Source: Paulinella micropora
Taxonomy: Eukaryota; Cercozoa; Imbricatea; Euglyphida
Length of the DNA: 64,000 bases
Direction: 5' to 3'
NCBI GenBank assembly: GCA_009731375.1
Contig: BJOX01000236.1
Span: 96,182 to 160,181, forward strand
A program made the position numbers and the translations under genes. The notes beneath the pieces were generated by a model, which had not been told where the DNA came from, searched no databases, and was given only the letters and a program-made list of their open reading frames with translations. Positions 42,307 through 55,500 of the stretch are shown here, piece after piece; the first letter of the stretch is position 1, and every line of letters starts with the position of its first letter.

Positions 42307-42380
<74 letters not shown>

Positions 42381-42393
42381 TAGATAGACAGAC

Positions 42394-42464
<71 letters not shown>

Positions 42465-42509
42465 CAGACAGATAGACAGACAGACAGACAGACAGACAGT
42501 TAGACAGAC

Positions 42510-42573
<64 letters not shown>

Positions 42574-42575
42574 GA
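41720..42575 (+). repeat. (GATA)n/(GACA)n microsatellite
   Basis: Long interrupted tetranucleotide tracts of GATA and GACA, with patches of GGTA and TATATA. Confidence 0.95.
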
Positions 42576-42644
42576 ATCTTATCTATCTATGACCAAGATC
42601 ACAGTAGGCCCAGTGGTGCCCCTTCTCTCCCAAGTCTAACCCAG

Positions 42645-42761
42645 CCCTACATGCATCCATACATATACATACATACATATATACATTACATACATACAAA
42701 CACATACCTTACATACATACATACATACATACACATACATACACATACATACATACATACA

Positions 42762-42816
<55 letters not shown>

Positions 42817-42863
42817 CATACATACATACCTACCTACCTACCTACCTACCTACCTACCTACCT

Positions 42864-42895
<32 letters not shown>

Positions 42896-43272
42896 ACACA
42901 CACACACATACATACATACATACATACATACATACATGCATACATACATACATGCATACATACATACATACATACATAAATACAAACATACAAACAAACA
43001 TACGTTACATTACATACGTTAAATTACATACGTTACATACATGAGTTACATACATAAGTTACATACATACGTTACATACATACGTTACATTACCTACGTT
43101 AGATTACCTACGTTACATTATATACATACATTACATACATACATTACATACATACATTACATACATACATTACATACATACATACATTACATACATACAT
43201 TACATACATTACATGCATACATTACATACATACATTACATACATACATTACATACATACATTACATACATAA

Positions 43273-43303
<31 letters not shown>

Positions 43304-43895
43304 CATACATACATAAAATACATATATTACATACATTACATACATACATACATACATGCATACATACATACGTACACATACATACGTACACATACATACA
43401 AACATACAAACATACAAACATACAAACATACAAACATACAAACATACATACATACATACATACATGCATGCATACATTACATACATTAAATACATTACAT
43501 GCATTACATAATACATTAAATACATTACATACATTACATGCCTTACATGCCTTACATGCATTACATGCATTACATGCATTACATACATTACATAACATTA
43601 CATAACATTACATAACATTACATAACATAACATAACATAACATAACATAACATACATACATACATACATACATACATACATACATACATACATACATACA
43701 TACATTTTTCCATACATACATATTTCCATACATACATACATACATACATACATACATACATGCGTACATACATACATACATACATACATGCATACATACA
43801 TACATGCATACATATATTACATACATTACATACATTACATACATTACATACATACATTACATACATACATTACATGCATACATTACATACATACA

Positions 43896-43944
<49 letters not shown>

Positions 43945-43975
43945 TATATACATGTATATATATATACATATAATA
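42645..43975 (+). repeat. (ACAT)n microsatellite, first block
   Basis: ACAT units dominate, with interruptions (CACACA, CTAC, CGTT, AACAT). Open frames such as IHTYIHT come from the repeat. Confidence 0.95.
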
Positions 43976-44032
43976 CCATACCGTATAGCTATCTGCATCA
44001 CCCGGTACTTCTTGTTGATCGAGCGTGCAGCT

Positions 44033-44085
<53 letters not shown>

Positions 44086-44184
44086 TGTGTGTGTTCGAGT
44101 CCATCACTGCTGGTTCCTACTCACCCTCTGTCCTGTCTCTCTCTCCTCTCTCTCTCTATATATATATATATCTCTCTCTCTTCC

Positions 44185-44272
<88 letters not shown>

Positions 44273-44676
44273 GCGGTGAAGCAACTGCCTGCGGTGATTG
44301 ATTCGAAGACTTCTCCCGTCTCGATACACTTGACTGGCCGTGCAATCCCCTGTACCATGCCTGTACCAACACAGCAGCGAAAATAATACATCAGTAGAAA
44401 TGACCATGGGTCGTGGTCACACCCAGAGATACATCAGTTAGCCATGGCCATACCGTATATCCATATCCGTATGAATGAATGAATAAATGAATCTACGTCT
44501 TGATATACTTGACTGGCGTGCAATGCCCTGCACCATGCCTACACGAAGCAAAAAAATTAATAGATGAATGATTCAATGGAAGGCGTTTATGAAATAGTGT
44601 ATGGTAATTATAATTATTGACTGGCCGTGCCATGCCCTGCATCATGCCTGAACCAACAGATAAAGCAACAAGAACG

Positions 44677-44715
<39 letters not shown>

Positions 44716-45009
44716 GCAGCAACAACAGGAACAGCAACAACAGCAACAACAGCAACAGCAGCAGCAACAGCAACAACAACAACAACAACAAAAGATGACA
44801 CAAGCGAAAACACAGATGCACACATGCATACACAAGTGCCCATCCCCCCTCCCCCCCGCTTCTCCAATCCCAGACCTCCAGCCCCACAAATATGTTTTTG
44901 CTACCTTGCACTTGCAGTTGCTTCTAGTGGAGAGGGACTAAGTAAGATGTTTAGGAACCCTGAGGTCACCACTGCAGCTCTATCACCTGCCCCATGTATG
45001 TATGTACGC

Positions 45010-45050
<41 letters not shown>

Positions 45051-45060
45051 CAGTAGTAGC

Positions 45061-45127
<67 letters not shown>

Positions 45128-45141
45128 AAAGTAGTAGTCAT
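43976..45141. repeat. Mixed spacer with (GA)n, (CT)n, (CAA)n and (AGT)n tracts and a dispersed unit
   Basis: (GA)n at 44035-44085, (CT)n/(TA)n at 44128-44271, (CAA)n with CAG interruptions at 44677-44790 and (AGT)n at 45008-45135. A unit with TTGACTGGCCGTGCAATGCC and CACCATGCCT occurs three times (near 44330, 44508 and 44616). No gene seen. Confidence 0.8.
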
Positions 45142-45381
45142 ATACATTACATACATTACATACATACATACATACATACAAACATACATACATACATACA
45201 TAACATACATAACATACATAACATACATAACATACATAACATACATAACATACATAACATAGATAACATGCATAACATGCATAACATACATAACATACAT
45301 AACATACATAACATACATGACATACATGACATACATGACATACATGACATACATACATACATACATACATACATACATACA

Positions 45382-45412
<31 letters not shown>

Positions 45413-45746
45413 CATACATACATACATACATACATTACATACATACATACGTACATACATACATACATACATACATACATACATACATACATACATACAT
45501 ACATTACATACATACATACATACATATATATGTACATATATACATACATACATACATACATACATAACATACATAACATACATAACATACATAACATACA
45601 CAACATACACCACATGCATAACATACATAACATACATAACATACATAACATACATGTATGTACGTATGTATGTATGTTTGTATGTTTGTATGTATGTATG
45701 TATGTATGTATGTATGTATGTGTGTATGTGTGCATGTGTATGTATG

Positions 45747-45778
<32 letters not shown>

Positions 45779-45807
45779 TGCATGTGTGTATGTAATATGT
45801 ATGTATG

Positions 45808-45839
<32 letters not shown>

Positions 45840-46528
45840 CATGCATGTATGTATGTATGCAGTATGCATGTATGTATGTATGCATGTATGTATGTATGTA
45901 TGTATGTATGTTATGTATGTATGTATGTTATGTATGTATGTATGTTATGTATGTATGTATGTATGTATGTACGTACGTACGTACGTATGTACGTATGTAT
46001 GTATGTATGTATGTATGTATGTATGTATATATGTATGTATGTATGGTATATTATGTATGTATGTATGTATGTACGTATGTATGTATGCATGTATGTATGC
46101 ATGCATGCATGCATGCATGTATGTACGTATGTATGTATGTATGTATGTATGTATGTATGTATGTATGTATGTATCTATGTATGTATGTATGTATGTATAT
46201 ATGTATGTATGTATGCATGTACGCATGTATGTATGTATGCATGTACATATGTACATATGTACATATGTCCTATGTACATATGTACAGATGTACATATGTA
46301 CATATGTATGTATGTATGTATGTATGTACATATCTACGTATGTACATATGTATGTATGTATGTGTGTATGTATGTTATGTATGTATGTATGCATGTACGC
46401 ATGTATGTATGCAGTATGCATGTACATATGTACATATGTATGTATGTATGTATGTATGCATGTATGTATGTAGGTACGTACATGTATGTATGTATGTATG
46501 TATGTATGTATGTGTGTATGTATGTATG

Positions 46529-46559
<31 letters not shown>

Positions 46560-47317
46560 GTGTATGTATGTATGTATGTATGTATGCATGTATGCATGTA
46601 TGCATGTATGTATGTATATATGTATGGATGTATGTATGCATGTACATATGTACATATGAACATATGTACATATGTACATATGTATGTATGTATGTAGGTA
46701 TGTACGTATGTACGTACGTACTCTGTACGTATGTATGTATATGTATGTATGCATGTATGTATGTATGCATGCATGTACGCATGTATGTATGTCTGTATGC
46801 ATGTACATATGCTATGTACGTATGTATGTATATGTATGTATGCATGTATGTATGTATGCATGCATGTACGCATGTATGTATGTATGTATGCATGTACATA
46901 TGTACATATGTATGTATGTATGTACGTACGTACGTACGTATGTATGTATGTATGTATGTATGTATGTATGTATGTATGTATGTATGTATGTGTATGTATG
47001 TATGTATGTATGTACATATGTACATATGTACATATTACATATATGCACATATGTACATATGTACATATGTATGTATGTATGATGGTATGTATGTACATAT
47101 GTACATACGTACGTACGTACGTATGTACGTACGTATGTATGTACATACATATGTATGTATGTATGTATGTACGTATGCATGTACGCATGTATGTACATAT
47201 GTATGCACGTACATATGTACATGTGTATGTATGTATGTATGTGTGTATGTATGTATGTACGTACGTACGTTACGTTACGTTACGTTACGTACGTACTAAC
47301 GTATGTATGTATGTATG

Positions 47318-47348
<31 letters not shown>

Positions 47349-47432
47349 GTAAGTATGTATGGTATGTATGTATGTGTATGTATTAATGTACACACATATG
47401 TATGTATGTATGTACATTATGTACATATGTAC

Positions 47433-47463
<31 letters not shown>

Positions 47464-47481
47464 TGTATGTACATATGTGTG

Positions 47482-47513
<32 letters not shown>

Positions 47514-47562
47514 TGTATGTATGTATGTATGTATATACATATGTATGAGTACTTGTATGTAC

Positions 47563-47593
<31 letters not shown>

Positions 47594-47650
47594 TGTATAC
47601 ATGTATGTATGTATGTAATGTAGTATGTACATTGTATGTATGTATATGTA
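45142..47650. repeat. (ACAT)n then (ATGT)n microsatellite, polarity switch near 45655
   Basis: The + strand reads ACAT from 45142 to about 45655 and its reverse complement ATGT from there to about 47650, with patches of ACGT. The switch is at ACATACATGTATGT. Confidence 0.95.
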
Positions 47651-47743
47651 TCCCCCCCCCTCATTTCCACACAAAAATCGATACGACCGACGGTTGCAGG
47701 TGCCACTTTTCTAGAGCGTGATTGCAAAAAAAACATTGTCAAG

Positions 47744-48211
47744 ATGGCGTCCAGAAGGTTAGTTGCAACAGCGTTCCGCGGATCCATGCGCAGTCAAACT
47801 GCAGGTTTGATTGTTATTTTAAAATGAATTGCGTTATCATTTTGTTTCTCATTTTCTTTCTATTCTCTCGTGCAGTTGTTAACTTGCTTGCACTTATTCT
47901 CGTCTGATTCCTGACTGTTCCAGGTCTGCGTTCCAGTGGTCTTCTGGCTGTTGATGCCGGAGCGGTCAATGCAAACTCAGTCAGAGGAGTCTGCAAGCAG
48001 TCATTTCGACTCGCTTCACAACAGTCTAGCATGCTCAGGCCACTCTCCGCCTTGACCAAGTATGTTTTCCACACACAGTTCGCTCTGTTTCTCAGTATCT
48101 CTTTCTTGTTTCTCTAGCACACCCATGTTGGGTAAGCTTTCTTCTCTCTCAACGCCAGGACCCCTGGACGAGATCACTGTCGATGATGAAGATGACGGTA
48201 ATAGGAGATAA
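47744..48211 (+). CDS. Small spliced gene, predicted mitochondrial protein
   Basis: Predicted exons are 47744-47804, 47924-48059 and 48118-48211, giving 96 codons plus TAA-type ending. Introns are GT-AG: 119 bases (GTTTGA...TTCCAG) and 58 bases (GTATGT...TCTCTAG with a pyrimidine tract). An earlier AG in intron 1 (near 47876) would give a stop, which supports the chosen acceptor. The first ~60 residues contain many Arg, Ser and Ala and a single Asp, starting MASRRLVATAFRGSMRSQ, the signature of a mitochondrial presequence. The mature end is acidic (EITVDDEDDGNRR). The start context AAGATGG is good. I do not recognise the protein. A donor-like GGTAAT near 48198 could lead to more exons, so the 3' end is uncertain. 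It is an island of normal sequence between microsatellites. Confidence 0.6.
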
Positions 48212-48540
48212 TACGCGCACCTGAAGAGAACCACCCCTCATTGAACGTATGTGAGCCGCGCACATTGCAAACATGACACAACAAAAATGACTACTGCTAC
48301 ATACTGCAAATTTTCTTTATAGTTTTAGCACCCCAACTCGTATGCAAAATACAAATATGTATGTCAGTAAAAACCACCAACAAATCACAATCTACGAAAG
48401 GCTTCCATGAATCTATCCATCCATGAATACATCCTCCATCCATGAATACATCCATCCATCCCTGCTTGGTTGCTTCCTCCTTCCTTCCTTCCTTCCTTCC
48501 TTTCATCACTAAATCAATCCCTTCAATTCATCCATCTATC
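48212..48540. other. 3' flank of the small spliced gene
   Basis: Unique sequence that grades into CATCC and CCTT repeats at 48410-48500. No further gene is supported. Confidence 0.5.
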
Positions 48541-48734
48541 CATAAAAGCATCCATCCATCATCCATACATGCATACACGTATACATACATAGATAGGTGC
48601 ATACGTAGGTACACATACACACATACATACACACATACATACATACATACATACATACATAACATACATACATACATACATAACATACATACATACATAC
48701 ACACATATGTACATACATACATACATAAATACAT

Positions 48735-48765
<31 letters not shown>

Positions 48766-49718
48766 TACATGCATACATACATGCATACATACATACATAC
48801 ATGCATACATACACATACATACATACATGCATGCATACATACATACATACATACATCATATATATATGCATACATAAATACATACATACGTACGTACATA
48901 CGTACGTACGTACCGTATGTACGTGCGTACATACATGCACCCACATACACATCTTCCCATCCGTCTCCATACATGCATGCATCCATCATCCATCCATCCA
49001 TCCACCCATCCACCCACCCATCCATCCATCCATCCATCCATCCATACGTACGTACGTACGTACATACTTACATCCGTACATACAATACATACATACATAC
49101 AGTACATAACAAACAAACATACATACATACATACATACATACATACGTTATACTATGTATGTGTACTTATGTATGTATGTATGTATGTATGTACGTGTGT
49201 ATGTATGTATGTATTTATGTGTATGTATAGGTATGTATGTATGTATGTATGTATGTATGCATGTATGTCTGTTATGTATGTATGTTATGTATGCATGTAT
49301 GCATGTATGTATGTATGTGTGTGTGTGTGCATGTAATGTATGTAATGTATGTATGTATGTATGTATGTATGAATGAATGAATGAATGAACGAATGTATGT
49401 TTGTATATGCATGTATGTATGCATGTATTTATGTATGTATGTATGTATATATGTATCTATGTATCCATGTATGTATGCATGTATGCATACATACATACAC
49501 ATACATACATACATGCATACATACATACATATATGCATGCATACATACATACATATACATACATACATACATACATACATACATACATACATTTGTATAT
49601 ATATATATAAATATATATATATATGTATATATATATACATACATACGTACATACATACATACATACATGATACATACACACACATACATACATACACACA
49701 TACATACATGCATTTATA

Positions 49719-49752
<34 letters not shown>

Positions 49753-49948
49753 CATACATACATACCTACATACATACATACCTACATACATACATACATA
49801 CATTCATGCATACATGCATACATACATGCATACATACATACATACATACATACAAACATATCTACATATCTATGTACGTACGTGCGTACGTACGTACGTA
49901 CGGTACGTACGTACGTACGTACATACATACATACATACATACATACAC
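48541..49948. repeat. (ACAT)n/(ATGT)n microsatellite with two polarity switches
   Basis: ACAT-type (with CATCC and CAGA patches) to about 49150, ATGT-type to about 49487, then ACAT-type again to 49948, with ACGT patches near 48890-48920 and 49875-49920. Confidence 0.95.
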
Positions 49949-51483
49949 GTCGTCGTTTTGTGTGGCAGATGACGACAATGTATGGATTCTCATCTAGTGT
50001 GTGTGTTCTATCTTTTTTACAGGACGAACGAACCGGGATCGCTGATAGGACTTGGTCAAAAAAAGAAGAAAACAAGAAAACAAAACATTCAAATTTGGTG
50101 GCGTCTCGCTCGGCTCAGTCTAAAATTCGAAGTGAAACTGTTTCTTTCTCACTACATCTTGTTTGAACAACAAGTTTGAAAGATGCTTGCTTCTTTAAGT
50201 TGTATGGTTGGTCATATGCGCGCAGGCAGAGTGTTGAGACAGCCACACGGAAAAATTTAGAACGTGATGAAAGAGGAAGTTTATTTTATAATTTTACAAG
50301 TAGATTAATTTCGGGACGACTCTCTTCAGGTGTGCCAGCATATCAAGGGGTAAAAGAATGAAAAGAACTTCTGTAATTAGTGGATTTGTTGAGTTGCAGA
50401 TGTATTGTTACTAATACATTTAAGGTTACCAAAAATAAAATCAGATAGTTATGATGCGAAACGGTATCTGACCGTATCAGGTCTCTGCATGACCTTAAAC
50501 TGTGACTGCTTTTTTTTCTTTTTACGATTCATCTATTAACAACTTTTCCACTGTATCGCTTCGTCTTCCCACTCAGCCCTATGAGTAACAAGTAAGTATC
50601 AAGTTTTATTATTACATTACTGCTACTGCTTTCAGACCTACTATTATCATATTGCATCCAATCCATGACTTCTGTCTTTTTCTATCCAGGCCTGGGCTTC
50701 AATTTCGTTTCTCCAAGTTCTATTCCTTTTTCTTCCTCTATTATTTCTTTCCCCTTCTCCCTTTCAAGGCTTTCTGTCGAGACTTCTGCGTTTTATTAAG
50801 ATCTCTTACAATCTGTTATAACTATTACCATAACCATAATTAATACTTAATGTGTAACAGCCCCAGAGTCCGTATATCCTGAATTCCGTTCATAATTATG
50901 TATTAATAAATTGAATCCATAAACTTGAGATGTAGACTGCACTGAGGAGCTCTCGCCTGTTTGTTCGTCTCCCAAGCGTCCCCGGTCAACTCCTTTACCA
51001 GCTCCAAACGTTGCTTTAATACAGCCTCCGCACCCTTTAACAGAGAACTGAATCCCGGCCCGCCAAAACGTTGTATGGACTCCTAAGTCATCACTTCAAA
51101 ACAGAGAGCTAACTTGTGACCACTGTAAGTTTGTATACAACTCTTCAGTTGGCAAATATATACAACGAACTCTTAATAAAGAACACCGTAGGCTATGACT
51201 GCTGTAGGCGCAGATAGGTAAATATGCGACCTTTTCTTATACCCCTATACACAGTGATGTATAGAAGAGCAAGATCTCGTCAAGATATATATAGTTATAT
51301 CAGTTCAAGTTTTATTTATATACTTTTGAGCCGGTCACAGTTGAAAACGATAATATTACGATTCACTAGTAGCCGGTACTACTTTTTTAAGGCGGATAAT
51401 ATTATCGTTAGGGGGCAGTGACCGTGATCGGGAAATTGCTCTGTTTCCTTTTTGTTGCTTGGCTCTGACAGTCTCCTATATTT
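49949..51483. other. Unique sequence left of the LTR retrotransposon
   Basis: Moderate-GC DNA with no long ORF. A GTGTGTGT...TTTTTTACAG stretch at 49998-50022 resembles a short intron, but I cannot frame exons around it. Contains the inverted copy (51204-51236) of a 33-base segment from 41045. Nothing else recognised. Confidence 0.5.
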
Positions 51484-51730
51484 TGTTACAATCCCCGAAG
51501 ATAGCTCAATAAAAAGTCGGTAATACAACCAGACACAAATCCCCAAAAGAGAATGATGTCTCGTTATATTAGCTCAGTGAAGCCGAAAAGAAAACTGCAA
51601 CAGACCAAGGTTAAAATGGCATTAGGTCAAATCCGGCCAAACGATATTGAAAATAATGGGAAAAAACTAGGTGCACCTGACACCAGAAAAAGGGTACTTT
51701 TTACCGGCTATCCGGGGGGTGATGCCTACA
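51484..51730 (-). repeat. 3' LTR
   Basis: Matches 61615-61859. The purine-rich GGGAAGGGGTAC on the minus strand (51731-51742) directly abuts it and is the polypurine tract for plus-strand priming. Confidence 0.9.
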
Positions 51731-52525
51731 GTACCCCTTCCCGTTTTTATGACGGAAATATGCAATATTTTCGTCATATAATTGCTGATTTCTTTTCTGC
51801 ACAAACGCTACGGGGTGTCGCAACTAAGTGCATTAACCCACGGATAGACGGTGCAGTGGATATATAAAACGCATACGCCAGACACGAGTCAACTATAAAT
51901 CTCCAGCCTCGTTTTTGTAAATAAAAACTCCTCCTTCCACACTTGTTGTCCCCCCCGTAACTTAATTCTGAGGCAGTATGTCAAGAACAAATAGTATTAC
52001 TATTGCAATAAAAGCAGCGTTATAATTTTTCTCCTTCTCCAAAAACACTTCCGATCAGTAAATACATTGTCTTTTAATAACATACCCTTGTATTCAATCG
52101 GTTACCTTAATATAGTACTAGGGGGCCAGACCTAATAACTATATCCAAAGCCGGGGTGAGTGAGCCCGACCATGCGATATGCCGACACAAGTAGAGACGG
52201 ACCGTGCTGGTATGACGATATTAAGTATATCCAAAGAAAAAAATTTAATATGTCTACTATGAGAACATTTTTTGAGAACATCACCCTGGATACTTGAAGC
52301 AGGGTCGTACCAGGAACACCATCGCTAAACTCACAAGCGATCCCCTTATACGGTGTCGTATCCATTTGCCGATTGACCCTCGCACTCATATGTTGCGATA
52401 AAAATGCCAAGTAACAACAATGGTATAAAAACATTTTAATAAGACATGATCTGACATGGGCACTATGAGATTAATCCACATGCAGCTTTCAATGTCCGAC
52501 GCGTGATAAAAGAAAAAAATGTCAC
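51731..52525 (-). other. Region between Pol and 3' LTR, with a 100-codon ORF
   Basis: About 800 bases. An ORF at 52132-52434 (minus) encodes 100 residues with two hydrophobic stretches (FLYHCCYLAFL and VLIVDILNFFLWIYLI), which could be membrane segments. It is in the position of an env-like gene but far too short and without recognisable features, so it may be untranslated. Confidence 0.4.
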
Positions 52526-55500
52526 TTACTGCCTTCGTCGCCTTGCGCGAACCCCTTTGCCAGGTGGCGGGCCGCCAACAAAAGTCAAGTCAAACTTCGA
52601 CTCCTCCAGAATGTCCCATATTTTGTTAGGGATGGCGCCCAAAGATAAGTCAAAAGGAATGTCAAGCACTCCTCTAGGCAGTGACTGAATAGTCCACGCA
52701 GTGTGGTCTTTGTCTCGAAGGGTAATAGTATCATCCCATGTCTCGAGATTTTTCGCGTCTTTGTACACCGGTAAATATTGTCTAGCTTTTGGATCCTCAA
52801 CAGGGTCCATGCTTCTCCAAAAATGGAGTACCGGTTGTATCGTTTTTGCTGCTAAGGATCTCTTCGATGTCCGTGCTGCCCGTGTAGTCTGCGGGACCGC
52901 CACAGCTCGCATGAGATAAAGATCTGAGAGAGTGTCATCGGCAACATGAGATTCTGCCGGTCTCAACAGATAAAAAGCGTCTCGGACCCACTTGATGGCC
53001 GCAATCCATCGCCTCTCCTTCCTTCCATCGCATCGAATGTCCACATTACCCGCGTTCGGGTTAGTGTCCTTCTCCCCTCCTCCTCCATGGACATCCGTCG
53101 CTCGCGTCGACCTTGCCACCTTCCTCGGTTGGTCGAAGATGAGATCGTTTTGCGCTCTCCTCCTCTGCGCCTCCGTGAACTTCTCCTTCGTACCGCCGCG
53201 GACTATGGGGGCTTTAGACTGAGTCCCCGCCGCGCTTTTGCGGTTTGAGTCTTCCTTACTCTCCTTCTCGGTCTCCTCCTTCTCCGTGACCGGTGCCCGA
53301 TAGGCATTCTCCTCCTCTAAGGTATCCTCCTTCTGTATAGGCGGTACCTCTTGGAAGTCCTCCTTCATCCGTTTCAACGCCTCCTCAACGGATTCATCCT
53401 CAAGTAAGAAGGGGTCATATTTGATCAGCCTTCGAACATTCACAATCTGCACCTTCCCTCTACCCCTGATCTTATAATTCAGAGGTCCCATCTGTTCCAT
53501 GATCTGGTATGGTCCTTTCCAGTGGGTAAACAGCTTAGAGCTAACCCCCTTAGGGACTTGAGGATGGTACAAGAGTACAATATCCCCAACCTGGAAACGG
53601 ACTTGATCTAAGTGCGCTTGTCGCACTCCTTGTGCGTCAGTCTTTCTGCGCTCCGCCTCCCTGTGCGCCGCAACTATTTGTTCCGCCTCCATCTTCGCTC
53701 TTAGTCTCATCCCGAACAACTCATCCTCATCTGCCCAAGTGTCTTTTGGATGCAGAAGTGAGGTTGGGATATTAGGCTCTCGGCCGTAAACCAATTGATA
53801 TGGCGAGACTGAGCTCCTGGCTCCTCCTAATGCCGATGAGGGTAGACAGTTCATTGCAAAGGCAAATGAAGGTGCTGCCTCCACCCAGGCTCTCTGATTC
53901 TCCTTCTTCATACAGTACATCTTAAGCGAGGCTTTGAGAGGTCTATGTACCCGCTCGATCTTGCCATTCGCTCTCGGGTTATAGGCAGTAACATATTGCC
54001 ATTTCATCCCGTAGTACTTAGATAGTCTGTCGATGACTTCATTATTAAAGTCAGAACCTCGATCAGAACATATCTTTCTAGGCACTCCGATCTGCGAGAC
54101 GATCCTATCGATCAGAGCCTCCGCAGTTGTCTTGCCTGTAGCGTCCTTAACAGGAACAACCCAGACATAATTGGTGGCTCGATCTATTGCGGTAAGAAGG
54201 TATCTGTACCCTTCTGCCGATTCGGGGAAAGGTCCCACATGATCGATGTGTAAAAATTCAAACATCCCGGCGTGTAACGGGAATGTACCGATCAGGCCAA
54301 AGTTCGCCTTCAGCGGTGTCTTTGTGGTTTTGCATGGGATGCATGCGTCCACTTCCCTGTCTATCTCCTCCTTCATCCCTTTCCACCAAAATCGCCTCGC
54401 TATGAACCAATGAGTTCTTTGTCGACCCGGATGTGCCAGTAAGGGGCAGTTATGGGCTGCGACATATATAAAGCGCCTCAACTTCTCTGGTACCCAGAGA
54501 GTCCATTTGTCAGGCTGTGATGCAAATTTGCCATGCTGGCCCTTGTACCACAATAGCCCATCTCTCCACGCCATCTCCTTCATCTGATCTTTGATCTGTG
54601 GAGTCTTTTTAAGCTCATTAGGGTTCTTGTATAACGTTATGAGCTCCTTGAACTCCGGATCCGTCGCCTGTTGCTGCCTCCACGCGGTAGGCGAGGCGAT
54701 ATGAATAGTACCGTCCTCCAACCTTACTCCTACCCTTTCCGGGTCTTCATCAAGCTCGCTTCGATTTTCCTGTGGAGGTTCAGTACAGACCTCAGTCGTC
54801 TCCTCCTCTTCTTTTATATTCGCCTTCGCGTTCTCGTATGCCTCATAAGACCACTCAGCGTCTTCGAGAACATGCGCCTCACAGCATATGCCATGCTCCG
54901 GGCCTTGAGGACTATATCGTAGACCCGTGCGGTCATAACGAACGCCTCTTGCCATCTGCATCGCCTCTATGTGGCTCACCTCGTATACCTTGTCCGTGGA
55001 CAGGTCCATCATCTCCACTGATGATACGAGAGCCGACACCTCCGACTGAAACTCTAGCCTGGAAAGGCTATCAGCGACTACGTTTCGCTTTCCCGGTAAG
55101 TAGACCATCGTGAAATTGAAACATGACAAGAAAGCTTGCCACCGCGCCAAACGGCCGGTTTGTTCATGATTCATCAACCAAAGAAGGTTGTGATGATCGG
55201 TCCTAACCGTGAATAGAGGTCCTCCCCACAAGTATTCTCTGAGCCTCTTGAGAGCCCATACTACTGCCAACGCCTCCCTCTGTCGCGTGCAGTAATTTCG
55301 CTCCGCCGCACACAGCTTTCTACTAATAAACATGATCGGGCGCAACTTTTTCTCCTCATCTTCCTGTTGCAGCACCGCGCCAATCGCAAACTTAGATGCA
55401 TCCGTGTCGACTACGAACGGTTTCGTAAAGTCGGGCATCATAAGTACTAATCCGCCGTCCTTGGGATCTTTATAAATGATATCTTTGAGCGTATTAAACG

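Noticed and set aside
42651-47827. Very long open frames encoding IHTYIHT- and [12 protein letters not shown] sequence on both strands
   Set aside because: They are direct translations of tetranucleotide microsatellites, open in several frames and strands at once.
51553-51867. 104-codon plus-strand ORF in the left LTR
   Set aside because: Lies within the LTR, antisense to the element, and the right LTR copy breaks the frame by indels.
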